Source: Vibrio cyclitrophicus (lineage in GTDB: Bacteria; Pseudomonadota; Gammaproteobacteria; Enterobacterales; Vibrionaceae). From it: a stretch of 64,000 nt of DNA. The stretch is from the NCBI RefSeq assembly GCF_024347435.1, contig NZ_AP025480.1, positions 3,162,001 through 3,226,000 on the forward strand, given 5' to 3'. Positions 1 through 9,241 of the stretch are shown in pieces; positions within the stretch are counted from its first letter, which is position 1; each line of letters opens with the position of its first letter. A program made the translations under genes and the position numbers. The notes under the pieces are model-generated. The model saw only the letters and a program-made list of their open reading frames with translations, had not been told where the DNA came from and made no database searches.

Positions 1-2
1 AC

Positions 3-824
3 CGTTACGAGTTCTATACCTCGTCCCTCAGCCAAGCGTTGCAACAACAATGGACCCTTTCATCACAACTCCGCGACTCTTTACTTAGTGATGAGTTTAA
101 GCTGGTTTACCAACCCCAGTTCGACTTTCAAACTGGACAGTTGATCTCTTGCGAAGCTCTCCTCAGATGGGCGCCCTCAGAATCTAATAGAGCGGTGTCA
201 CCCGACATTTTCATCCCGATTGCGGAGCGTTCCGACCTGATCCTTCTCATTGGAGAATGGGTACTCAAACACGCATGCATTCAAGCTAAAAAATGGAAAA
301 AAGCAGGCGTAAACATCCGGATTGACATCAATGTGTCTGGCAAACAGTTAGAGCATATCCACTTTTTAAATCAACTAGAGGCTTACAGAGATAAATATGG
401 TTTGGCTGCATCTGATCTGGGTATTGAATTGACGGAACACACTTTGATTGAATCACCAGACTGGTTAATCGAGACACTGAATACCCAAAAGGAACAGGGT
501 ATGAACATCGCTCTTGATGACTTCGGCACTGGCTATTCTTCGTTAAGTTATTTAAAGAACTTCCCAATCACCCACTTAAAAATCGACCGCTCCTTCATCA
601 CCCTTGCTCCTGAACACGATCTAGATGCCGCCCTGGTTCAAGCAATGGTCAATATTGGTCATCAATTGAATCTGACGATTGTCGCCGAAGGCGTCGAAAC
701 CCCGTCGCAAAGCCAATTTTGTCAAGCTCTGAACATTGATGTGGTACAAGGTTACTTATACGCTAAACCTATGCCTGCAGAGCAAATCCTAGCTTACACT
801 ACCCAGGCAATACGGCTTCGATAG
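3..824 (+). CDS. EAL-domain c-di-GMP phosphodiesterase (C-terminal part)
   Basis: Partial gene: the frame is already open at base 3 (reading RYEFYTSSLSQAL), so the N-terminus, probably a GGDEF or sensor part, lies outside the window. The visible ~273 residues are an EAL domain, which hydrolyses cyclic di-GMP to pGpG at the cytoplasmic side. Seen motifs: CEALLRW carrying the catalytic Glu, the loop-6 motif DDFGTGYSSLSYL, KIDRSFI, AEGVET and QGYLYAKPMP. All signature blocks are present, so an active phosphodiesterase is likely. No neighbour on the same strand follows closely. Which behaviour it controls cannot be told from here. Confidence 0.93.
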   Translation, partial: RYEFYTSSLSQALQQQWTLSSQLRDSLLSDEFKLVYQPQFDFQTGQLISCEALLRWAPSESNRAVSPDIFIPIAERSDLILLIGEWVLKHACIQAKKWKKAGVNIRIDINVSGKQLEHIHFLNQLEAYRDKYGLAASDLGIELTEHTLIESPDWLIETLNTQKEQGMNIALDDFGTGYSSLSYLKNFPITHLKIDRSFITLAPEHDLDAALVQAMVNIGHQLNLTIVAEGVETPSQSQFCQALNIDVVQGYLYAKPMPAEQILAYTTQAIRLR

Positions 825-1171
825 CGGTTAATTTTTTTGTTAACCTGCATCAAAGTGTAACTATTCACCCGCGAGTTCTTGACGTCGATTTATGCTAAGC
901 ATACTGGCACCTGTTAATCCTCTTTAAACATATGGTGCTCGACGATTTTACGCTGCCACTTATAAACTGAGATTTGCTGAAGCTTGGCGGTTTCTATCAG
1001 TGAAAACATGCGCTCACGGAACAGATCTCGTCGATATGAGTGAGTCACGTAACAGCACTTTTTCAAATATATAATTACGCAGGACTCACTCTCCTCGATT
1101 GCAATGACATACCATAATAGGTGAGCCCAACATTTCTAACACTGTCATTTACTCATCCATTTCAAACACAA
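825..1171. other. Intergenic stretch with a weak gene-like frame
   Basis: About 350 bases without a convincing gene. On the minus strand a frame is open from about 1135 to a stop at 914-916. Its end reads protein-like (RRDLFRERMFSLIETAKLQQ, then VYKWQRKIVEHHMFKED), but it has no upstream start codon or Shine-Dalgarno sequence. It may be the tail of a decayed gene or chance. No clear terminator for the EAL gene was seen. Confidence 0.3.
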
Positions 1172-2350
1172 TCAGGCAAACAACTCAGACGGATCCATGT
1201 TAAAAAACGGATTGTCAAAATAAGACGCCCCCACTCTTTTCTTTAAACGCTCCTGCATTTGTTTCACCGTTTTGATCTCTTGGGATTGGGCGAGGAGCTC
1301 TTGTGACTCTTTTTTTAAATGCTCGCGATACTCTCTTAACCCTTTCTGACGGGATGCTTTATTCCCTCCACCAAACCGTTGCCAAATGATATTTTTGATG
1401 TCACCACCATGCTTGAGATCTTGATAATCTAGATTTAATTGCTCAATTTTTTCCGTCAGCGTCATCTTCAAGCGTTCAAGCATATCTTCATCCATCACCA
1501 TCTCATGATCAGGAAGATGCTGCTGAGCCAACATAAACAAGGCCACCACATCTTTGTCTTTCTTTGCTTGTGACAGTTGCTGCATAAGCGCGCTTTTCTC
1601 TGACTTCCTCTCTTCGTCCGTTTCTTTATCTGGGTGTAATTGTTTGGCTAACTGGCGATACAGCTTGGTTATTTGTTTATCACTGTAAAGCGCATCGCTC
1701 GCTTGATGATGTGACGGCTCGAAGTGATTGTCGTCATTGGCTTGAGAGAAAAAGTCTTCGCCTCCCCAGTCAATGTCGTCTTCTGCTGCGTGTTCTTCTT
1801 GGCTTTTTTCAGCCATCACGCTTTGCAGGTAATCGTGAAATTTCTGAGGATCCTTCACCATCGCCATTAATTCGTCATCACTGATATCAAGCTCATAGCC
1901 CAGCATCATAAACATCTCTTCGCGAAAGGCCTCAATTTGGTCCTCCGTCATCACGTCTACATCGGCTTTATTTGATGGCAGTGCCAAAAGGGCTTGGTTG
2001 AACGATTCACGTAACGCTATCGAATCCACAGGGTTAAAGGGATTAGATTCTAAAATGGTTAACTCTTCTTGTATCCAGTCGTACAAGGCTTCACGCTGTG
2101 GCCCTTTAATCGTTTTGCGCGGGATAAAAGAAATTAAGCGATGGATCCATTTCTCTGTTGCTCGGCACACTGCGCGTTCTTGCTTTTCAGTCGACGCTTT
2201 GAAGTCATGATAAAAATCATCCAATTTGGCTTGATAACGCTCAATGCGACGCTGTTTTTTCTCGACGTCCTCCCATAACTGATTAAGTTTATTCTTCTGT
2301 TTCGGAGAAGATGGAGTTGTCGTTAGAAAGGAAAGAGGAGCCGTTGTCAT
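1172..2350 (-). CDS. J-domain protein (DnaJ-like co-chaperone)
   Basis: A 392-residue cytoplasmic protein with a J domain in its second half: ITKLYRQLAKQLHPDKETDE contains the diagnostic HPD tripeptide (about residues 239-241) that stimulates Hsp70 ATPase. The N-terminal half is helical and charged (KLNQLWEDVEKKQRRIERY), with an acidic linker (EEHAAEDDIDW) before the J domain and a Lys/Gln-rich tail. It has no G/F region or zinc fingers, so it is a class C J-protein, not DnaJ itself. The start is uncertain: an upstream ATG at 2398 would add 16 residues, and neither start has a strong ribosome site. Client and partner are unknown. Confidence 0.8.
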   Translation of the reverse strand: MTTAPLSFLTTTPSSPKQKNKLNQLWEDVEKKQRRIERYQAKLDDFYHDFKASTEKQERAVCRATEKWIHRLISFIPRKTIKGPQREALYDWIQEELTILESNPFNPVDSIALRESFNQALLALPSNKADVDVMTEDQIEAFREEMFMMLGYELDISDDELMAMVKDPQKFHDYLQSVMAEKSQEEHAAEDDIDWGGEDFFSQANDDNHFEPSHHQASDALYSDKQITKLYRQLAKQLHPDKETDEERKSEKSALMQQLSQAKKDKDVVALFMLAQQHLPDHEMVMDEDMLERLKMTLTEKIEQLNLDYQDLKHGGDIKNIIWQRFGGGNKASRQKGLREYREHLKKESQELLAQSQEIKTVKQMQERLKKRVGASYFDNPFFNMDPSELFA

Positions 2351-2812
2351 AATGCACAAGTCGTTGAGATTGATACTAGTAGCATACCGAAAACTCATAG
2401 GTTGAAAAAGCCCGAGGTAAGGTTTTGATGATGTTTATCCGGTTATTAGGCTGTGTCACCTTAAAAGCCGGTAGCATTATTGCATGTTGTGAAAAGATGC
2501 TAGATAACGCCCCACTCTCTGTAGTGGATGTGATTCTCTTCGATATAAACTTTAGTCAAGTCACTGTAATGGCTTGAGACGCTTCATCTTAGATCGGGCG
2601 TGTGTTGACTGGTTATGCCATATTGTCTATGTCACCCGGCAGGCCGATGCTACGTGACTCACTTTTTCTGGATGTCAGCTCACATTTACCGCACAAACAA
2701 TGGTGACCTCCTTTCTTTTCTCTTGACCTCACAAATCACTCTTGATTTTATTATAAATATCAGTTTATTAATTGAACAACACTTCACTCTAAGATCAATC
2801 AGAGGGGACGCT

Positions 2813-4432
2813 TTGGGTTATATTGCGAACGAAAAAAGAAAAAATCGAAACAAACAAAGTGGCGCCCCTTACCCTGAAGCCAAGCTCTCAGTCACTTCCC
2901 TTGCCCGAATTTTCAAAAATTTAAATCGCAGCCAACTCCCGTTCAAAAAACGAGAAAAATTCTTTTTTGTGTTCATTTATCTATGGCTCACGGGCGAATT
3001 GGCCTCGTTAAGAAAACAAGACAATAGTGCTAGAATTTCAGACTACTCACTGCCCGATCTTTTCCGCCAACAGGCTTACAAAGCGTGTCAAAAAAATGCG
3101 TTTCGAACCGTCATGTACGAATCCACTTCTTGGGTTGAATACGCCGTCGCCTACCCAGTCGAAGACCGCATCGTCTATTTATGGCAACCGGTCCCCTCTC
3201 GTCTCAATCCCTTTTTTCAGCGGTTTATTTCCTCGCGCGGCTACGAACGGCCTTTTTTAAGCTCAGAGGAAAAAAGCGAACTCAAAACAATGATTGAGAA
3301 ACGTTGGAAACAAGATGGATTGGATGAGTTAGAGCTGTCCGTGGGCCGAAAAGATAACCTCATTAACTATTTCAATATCTGCATTCAAAATGATAATCGC
3401 CTCTCCGCACTGCCTCGATATGTGCTTACTCATCAGCATCATCGAGTTCATCACGACCATGCTCGGTATTACCAACAAGAATCCAGTGACCGAATACGCG
3501 CAAAAATATTTCGAGCGCATGAACGCTATCTTGAACGCTTAATGTTTGAGATCCGAGCATTAAATCTTAAAGAGAAATTCACCGTAGAGAGACGCACAAA
3601 AAACAGCAAGGGGATAGAACACACCTACTTAGTGGATACCACCTTAAAACAAAAAAAACCTAAGGTATTTAAAGCCCATAGCATTGAACAACTTCACTAT
3701 CACGACGGCGAATCCAGGCCAAGTTCGGCGCACCCCCCCCTATTGGTCGGCAGCCGGCGTAACGTAGATGTGGTGACTTTAGCGAGCTTTTTTCGCCAAC
3801 TGGAGAGTGATATCCATTCACACGCCATACTGATTGAGGAAGACAACTCTCTCGAGGCGCTCATCTCCTATTACAACTTATGCACCTATCACCTCACATT
3901 ATGCTTTTTGATCTGTACTGGTGTACGCCCTACCCATCATATCAGTATTGAGTCTCGGCGTTACTTTCCAGGGAAAAAAGCGAGTGTGTACGATAAGGGG
4001 CATTATCGTGAAATCTTCATCAATGAGTACCTTTCTGAGCAAATTCATCAATATCAGCGATTACAACAGAGGATCATGTCGCGTTTACCCGCGCAGGTTT
4101 TCCAGTTAGAGAAAGACGTATTATGGTACCTGATCGATGACAATCAAACAGCGCAAACGGTCTCTGCCAGTCTCTTGGAGCAGTTTTTAGAACAACGAGG
4201 GGCGACCTTTGTGGCCTACTCGATACGACATACTTTTGCTCAATTTGCACTCGAATATGTTACCCCCTCTTCTTTGAGTAACGCTCAAATCGATAGACTG
4301 ATGGGGCACGCGAACATGGGTGAAAATATCGGCAATGACCATATCTTCCCCCTGCATCGTCAACAGCTCGTTCAACACGTCAATCGCATTGCCTCGAACT
4401 TTAACTTACAAAAGGTGTGCTATGTCAGATAA
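2813..4432 (+). CDS. Tyrosine-recombinase-like protein lacking the usual Tyr (first gene of trio)
   Basis: Recognised by the C-terminal recombinase fold: FLICTGVRPTHH with the box I Arg near residue 372, AYSIRHTFAQFALEY (box II Arg-His, about 472), and IDRLMGHANMGENIGNDHIF with the second His near 498. The Tyr normally 9-10 residues after that His is absent (Asn/Asp there), so this copy is probably not a self-sufficient recombinase. I chose TTG at 2813 because AGAGGGG lies just upstream. The frame is open from 2615, but the extra N-terminal residues look non-coding. It overlaps the next recombinase gene by 11 bases, implying translational coupling. The three-gene order resembles mobile-island integration modules such as gamma-mobile-trio islands; that link is an inference. 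Confidence 0.7.
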   Translation: MGYIANEKRKNRNKQSGAPYPEAKLSVTSLARIFKNLNRSQLPFKKREKFFFVFIYLWLTGELASLRKQDNSARISDYSLPDLFRQQAYKACQKNAFRTVMYESTSWVEYAVAYPVEDRIVYLWQPVPSRLNPFFQRFISSRGYERPFLSSEEKSELKTMIEKRWKQDGLDELELSVGRKDNLINYFNICIQNDNRLSALPRYVLTHQHHRVHHDHARYYQQESSDRIRAKIFRAHERYLERLMFEIRALNLKEKFTVERRTKNSKGIEHTYLVDTTLKQKKPKVFKAHSIEQLHYHDGESRPSSAHPPLLVGSRRNVDVVTLASFFRQLESDIHSHAILIEEDNSLEALISYYNLCTYHLTLCFLICTGVRPTHHISIESRRYFPGKKASVYDKGHYREIFINEYLSEQIHQYQRLQQRIMSRLPAQVFQLEKDVLWYLIDDNQTAQTVSASLLEQFLEQRGATFVAYSIRHTFAQFALEYVTPSSLSNAQIDRLMGHANMGENIGNDHIFPLHRQQLVQHVNRIASNFNLQKVCYVR

Positions 4433-7400
4433 CTCAGCGCGCAGCGCGCCTTCAACCAGCCATAAAGACGATAAAGCTGCCATCCAAGCTTCAGCTTCGC
4501 TCTTGCATGCGCTCTCTATCCAGCACATTGTGCATTACACGCAGCAAAACCATGCATTAACGCCATCAGAAGACGCTATAGAGTGGGTGTTGCACCGTTG
4601 GCCAAACACTCAAGAAGCCCGCCGTCAAGTCACGGAAAACACGTTAAGTGACATCAGACAACAATGGACACACCAACCGGCAAGACTCAAATCGAATTAC
4701 CAAAACGCATTGACCGCCATCTTACTGTACCTGCACCATGCGCTTGGGTGGGAAATACCGAAAACAGAAGAAAAAAAACTGGTCGACCACGACGCCAAAC
4801 TCTTTGAAAACATCACGTCTCATGCGCATGCGGCCCATCGCCTTCTTCAAGGGTACAACACGTTTTTAGAGACTTTTTATCAAAAGAGAACTCCGCTTAG
4901 TCAAGAGCAGGTCGCGTTAATCGTCGCGCTAGAAGTGGCCCCTTTGCCCATCGACTATCTCCATCACATACTGACTTCGCCAGATTGTATTGAAATCGTA
5001 GATAACCGTCTTTATCTACGCCTGATACATATCCAAGGCCGCCAAAGCAAAGGCCGGCCTGATAAAGAAGCCGATGACGCGTCGTTTACTCGCTACCACT
5101 TACCGCTCTCGGTTTATCGCGCCTTAACCACCTTTTATGAACAAAAGGCGGCCACGCTTTCTCATGCCTCAACGGGGCTCAATCCGTTCAGAGACCGGCT
5201 TTATGCCTTCACTGTGCAACTGCTCACAGGTGCTGAGACATCTTCTAGAATGGGAGCATCCCCCCATCTTTGTTCCAAGAGACAATTGCATTTTCTCTTT
5301 CAAGCCGTCTGGTATTACCGCGACGATGTGGTGCCCACGCTCTTAAAAGACATCGCTTACCCGACCAGACATGTGGCCTATGAGCTACAAAGCCCTTACA
5401 TTCCCAATCAAAAAAAACAGATCGATGATATTTATACACAAACTTGGGATGACAAGTGGTATGAAAAAATCGAGACAGGCAAAAAAGAACAGTGGCCTCA
5501 CCAGGCGCTATTAAATGATTTTAAGAGAAACGGAACCAAGCCAACAAACTACGAAGTGACGAAATGGCAAGCACACAATGTCTTGCCTCAACTTGCTGCC
5601 CTGTTTGTGAAAAATCTTATTTTATTCGGAGGTAAGCGAGTTAAAAATCTCGGCGACAGTACGCTGACTCAATATTCAGGATTAAAGAAGATACTCGATC
5701 CGTTCCCATTAAGCTTTGAGTCGAGTCAAAGCCATGATGCACTCATGGCTTGGGCACACTGCACGTATGCCAAGCTCACCACTCCCAGTTCACAACAAAA
5801 ACTCCGTCGTTTTTTTGAATTTTTAACGACGCAAGATTTAACTGACCACATCAATTTAAACGAACTGCACAACCCCACAGTTCCCATCAATGTGGACGCC
5901 AATTTCATCTCTATTGACGCGTTACACCAGATTGTTCATGCCTTAGTCAGCAATACAAAAGGGCATTTCTTGCAGCGCTTATTCAGCGCATCGGCGGTCA
6001 TTCTTGCGTATTTTGGCAAACTCAGACGCGGTGAGATAATACGACTGAGAATTAAAGATATTTGGCCCGGCAGAAAAGCCATCACGAACAAAGATAAAGA
6101 TAATAATCAATATTTTACGCTGCATATAACCCAGACAAAGGAAGGTAAAACGAAGAGCAGACAATCACGATGGGTGCACGTATACCTTCCCCCTGAGTTT
6201 GCCACGCTCATTCGTATGTGCATCAAACTCAAACCAAAATTGTCCGCTCGCGCGGGCATGACCAGTCGCTCCCCACAGATGCCACTTATTGGTTTCGAAA
6301 ATGAAAGCACGACATCAAGACAGCTGCATTACTTATTACCCGCCACCAAAGCGATTAAAGCGATTTGTGGTGAAGATGCCCGCTTTCATCATTTAAGGCA
6401 TTCGGGCGCCTTTGTTTCTCTTCTACAAAGCCTGCATTTCATCAGCTATGCCGTTGATGTCGATATGGGATTACCGCCCAAACTGCATGCTTTGATGACC
6501 CAAGAGGTATTGAAAGCACAATTTCAACATTGGTTAGAACAGCAAGACACGCTTAGCCTTAATGATAATGTGTTGTTTGAAGAGCTCATTCGAGAAATCG
6601 GGCACAAACACTACGCCACAACACGTAAGCACTATGTCCATGGCATTGATTGGCTCTACCCGTTTTATCGCAAAGCCGGCAATCCAAAAAAAAGCAAACA
6701 CTACACTCGAGCAGAGCTTTGCTGGCTTTTGGGATTGAAGAAAGGCTCGAACGATCTCTCTCGACGCATCGCGAAGTTAGACGCGCAATACGCGCAGCTT
6801 TCAACAGAAGAAAAGAAACATTACCCATTGTTATTCTCCGAAGAGGCCCTTCGCAACCACTTGTTCCCACCAAAGCTCAAGGGTCAACCCAACACCGTAG
6901 CAACATTGCACTTAACTACGCTGCTTACGGAGCTATCCGATAAAACGTTACGTGCAAATCAACCGGGTTGTCACTCTTTTCCGAGTATTCAACACAGTTT
7001 ACTCAAGACGCTTTTTTGCCAGCAGTACAATCACAATGAAGACCGCTTCCTCATTTCAGACATCAGCACCATTTGGTCTTACTCCAACAAGCATAAGCCT
7101 GAGGTTTCACGCAAAAAATGGGAGAAAGCCATAGGTAAAGTGAAACATATGGAGATGATTGACGGTGATGGAGAACCGCATATTTTAATCAAAATGTCGA
7201 CAAACCAAAAGGATGGCACCCTTTTTCGAGAGGCCTTTAAAGTACCCGAGCTTCAGTTTTTTCACTCGACCTTTAACCTTATGGTGAATGAAAAGACAGA
7301 CCCGACGCGACAAAAGAAAAATATCCATGAACGCTTTGCCGATGAAAAAGACACGATCCTTATCACGAAGAAAGACCAAGGAAGTACAACGCTTCATATC

Positions 7401-7502
7401 ACACTCTCCCCTCGAGAGGGCATCACACTGGCACCGCAAACGGTGCATTATATCTATGAGTATCTGGCCTATTTTCAGACTCACGCACAGCAAGCATCAT
7501 GA
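4422..7502 (+). CDS. Large tyrosine recombinase (second gene of trio)
   Basis: About 1026 residues, far larger than a phage integrase (350-450). The catalytic core sits mid-protein: LRRGEIIRLRIKDIW (Arg near 535), FHHLRHSGAFVSLL (His-x-x-Arg near 656) and IGHKHYATTRKHYVHG (His, then Tyr ten residues on, near 736). The full catalytic set is therefore present, unlike in the upstream partner. About 500 residues precede and 290 follow this core without a recognised domain. The ATG at 4422 overlaps the upstream stop, which fixes the start better than the longer upstream frame. Likely role: DNA strand exchange for an integrating element, with its neighbours as partners. Confidence 0.8.
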   Translation: MSDNSARSAPSTSHKDDKAAIQASASLLHALSIQHIVHYTQQNHALTPSEDAIEWVLHRWPNTQEARRQVTENTLSDIRQQWTHQPARLKSNYQNALTAILLYLHHALGWEIPKTEEKKLVDHDAKLFENITSHAHAAHRLLQGYNTFLETFYQKRTPLSQEQVALIVALEVAPLPIDYLHHILTSPDCIEIVDNRLYLRLIHIQGRQSKGRPDKEADDASFTRYHLPLSVYRALTTFYEQKAATLSHASTGLNPFRDRLYAFTVQLLTGAETSSRMGASPHLCSKRQLHFLFQAVWYYRDDVVPTLLKDIAYPTRHVAYELQSPYIPNQKKQIDDIYTQTWDDKWYEKIETGKKEQWPHQALLNDFKRNGTKPTNYEVTKWQAHNVLPQLAALFVKNLILFGGKRVKNLGDSTLTQYSGLKKILDPFPLSFESSQSHDALMAWAHCTYAKLTTPSSQQKLRRFFEFLTTQDLTDHINLNELHNPTVPINVDANFISIDALHQIVHALVSNTKGHFLQRLFSASAVILAYFGKLRRGEIIRLRIKDIWPGRKAITNKDKDNNQYFTLHITQTKEGKTKSRQSRWVHVYLPPEFATLIRMCIKLKPKLSARAGMTSRSPQMPLIGFENESTTSRQLHYLLPATKAIKAICGEDARFHHLRHSGAFVSLLQSLHFISYAVDVDMGLPPKLHALMTQEVLKAQFQHWLEQQDTLSLNDNVLFEELIREIGHKHYATTRKHYVHGIDWLYPFYRKAGNPKKSKHYTRAELCWLLGLKKGSNDLSRRIAKLDAQYAQLSTEEKKHYPLLFSEEALRNHLFPPKLKGQPNTVATLHLTTLLTELSDKTLRANQPGCHSFPSIQHSLLKTLFCQQYNHNEDRFLISDISTIWSYSNKHKPEVSRKKWEKAIGKVKHMEMIDGDGEPHILIKMSTNQKDGTLFREAFKVPELQFFHSTFNLMVNEKTDPTRQKKNIHERFADEKDTILITKKDQGSTTLHITLSPREGITLAPQTVHYIYEYLAYFQTHAQQAS

Positions 7503-7569
7503 ATGACATAAAGAAACCAAACGCCGCACAGTGTCAATGACGACACCCTTAGTTAATAAAGGAAATTGA

Positions 7570-8934
7570 ATGAAAAAAAAGACCGCCCCACTTCATATTA
7601 ACGCGAAGTTCGCCCAAAAAAGTTTACAGCGCATGCAACGTCAACTCATCAAAAATAGCGACGACTTTTGTGTCAGCTTCTGTTTTGACTTTGATAAAAA
7701 CCAATGCAAAATCATTGGAGGGCATGCGCCTGAATATTCGCTCATTACTTTAGATCTCAATGACGGCATCAGAGCGAACAAGGCGCTACGCTCATTTTCA
7801 TTGTCGGGTGATGTGTTTAAAAACTGGCTTGAATCTGCCATCGAACTTCAACACCTCATGAAAGAGGACTTCGTTACTCTGCATATTGACGGTCATTTAA
7901 AAGACACTACGCCTTCTATCGTCATCTACGACATCAAAGCGGTCTCTCTTCTTAACAAAAAAAATGACGTTGATGCCATACTAGCTCGTGCTTGTCGCCG
8001 CCAAATTAAGACGCACGATCCGCTGGTTCTGCACCTTCAGTTTATTGATTCCGATATTCAACGTGACTATCAAACGATCAGCAAATCCACCTGTCAAAAC
8101 CTTATCCATGAGATAAAGCCGCATTCCCCTTTTCAAATGATTGAATTTGAACCGGAGACGAAAGAACTCAAAATCATGCGCCAAGGTAAGGTTGCAACGA
8201 GCAAAACTAACCTTAACATCGATCTCGGGCATTCGTTCATTTCCTCTGAGCCGGGTGTGGAAATGCTTGGGCACATGATCGAAATCACGGCCGATAAAGA
8301 CATCCAGATCCGCCAAGAAAACGATCGACTGATCATCAAAACTTCCGAACAATGCTCGGCACTGTCGCTTGAGGGGCTTGATGAATTTAAGCAAAAAATG
8401 GCCGATATACTTAACGTCTTATCCACCTTCACCGTTGACATCTCTCCGTTCAAGGCTGAAGTTGAAGAGTTGCGCAAATACCTTGATGTTCGTTCTCAAG
8501 ACGTTGCGTATTTTGTGCTTCAAAAAGAGGACTCGTTCTTAGTCGCGCAAGTTGAAAAAGAAACGCACACCAAACCCATAGAAACGCACACCAAACCCAT
8601 TGTGGTGTCTAATTTATCCATGTCAGGCTACGATCAAATCATTGTACAGATTCATTTAAAACCGTTTATCGACCTGAAAATTTCGAACTTCATCGAAATG
8701 AAAGAGATGAAAGTCACCATCTATAAGAACGACCGTCTCGAAACGTATATGGGCTTCTTTGACGAAGCCAGAAAAGATCTCCCGACACAATCCCTTGCTG
8801 TCGAACACGTTACCAACCCGCAGAAAATTCGAGAGATCAATATCGCACTGGAAGATTATAAAAAAGACAAAGGCTTGGTTAAGCCGGAAAAAGCAGGAGA
8901 AAACCACACCTTAGATTTAGAGTCGATGTTTTAA
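7570..8934 (+). CDS. Unknown 454-aa protein (third gene of trio)
   Basis: No family recognised. The gene starts at ATG 7570 after a good ribosome site (AAAGGA), 67 bases downstream of the large recombinase and in the same direction, so it is probably in one operon with it. The protein is soluble, Lys/Asp/Glu-rich, with no signal peptide or membrane segment. Residues 331-344 are a 7-residue tandem repeat (ETHTKPI twice) encoded by a 21-bp direct repeat at 8560-8601. By position it may be an accessory factor for the recombinases, such as a DNA-binding or directionality protein, but nothing in the sequence proves this. Confidence 0.7.
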   Translation: MKKKTAPLHINAKFAQKSLQRMQRQLIKNSDDFCVSFCFDFDKNQCKIIGGHAPEYSLITLDLNDGIRANKALRSFSLSGDVFKNWLESAIELQHLMKEDFVTLHIDGHLKDTTPSIVIYDIKAVSLLNKKNDVDAILARACRRQIKTHDPLVLHLQFIDSDIQRDYQTISKSTCQNLIHEIKPHSPFQMIEFEPETKELKIMRQGKVATSKTNLNIDLGHSFISSEPGVEMLGHMIEITADKDIQIRQENDRLIIKTSEQCSALSLEGLDEFKQKMADILNVLSTFTVDISPFKAEVEELRKYLDVRSQDVAYFVLQKEDSFLVAQVEKETHTKPIETHTKPIVVSNLSMSGYDQIIVQIHLKPFIDLKISNFIEMKEMKVTIYKNDRLETYMGFFDEARKDLPTQSLAVEHVTNPQKIREINIALEDYKKDKGLVKPEKAGENHTLDLESMF

Positions 8935-9241
8935 AAAGCGAAGCGATGCAGAGATAACCGCACAAAAAATTCGCATAAACACTGGACATTAAAACAGTAT
9001 GAGTCTAAATTGAATGGTGAAACTTTATACAAGCAGGGTGATAGGTTCATTAGGTAATAAAGCCGTGACACACACCCGAGTTTGAGAAGAGTAAACATGC
9101 AGTTGGGATAGGAAGGCGGCAACCTCCCTACCCCGTACCGGCTGCGAGCACTTTAACGCAACCCAGCCGATGGCTCGATTCTAGCGAATTCCATTGGTGA
9201 GGGACAGATCTATTTACGATCTGACATCCATGGAGGCCACT
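8935..9241. other. Intergenic stretch upstream of integrase
   Basis: About 300 bases separating the trio from the phage-type integrase. I see no gene, tRNA or clear terminator here. The only firm signal is a strong Shine-Dalgarno (GGAGG near 9231) serving the integrase ATG at 9242. An attachment site could lie here, but no repeat partner was found in the window. Confidence 0.4.

Noticed and set aside
914..1135. Possible minus-strand gene (74 open codons)
   Set aside because: Protein-like tail but no usable start or ribosome site; kept only as a note in the intergenic entry.
2615..2812. N-terminal extension of the first recombinase
   Set aside because: The frame is open, but the residues look random and the ribosome site (AGAGGGG) sits before the TTG at 2813.
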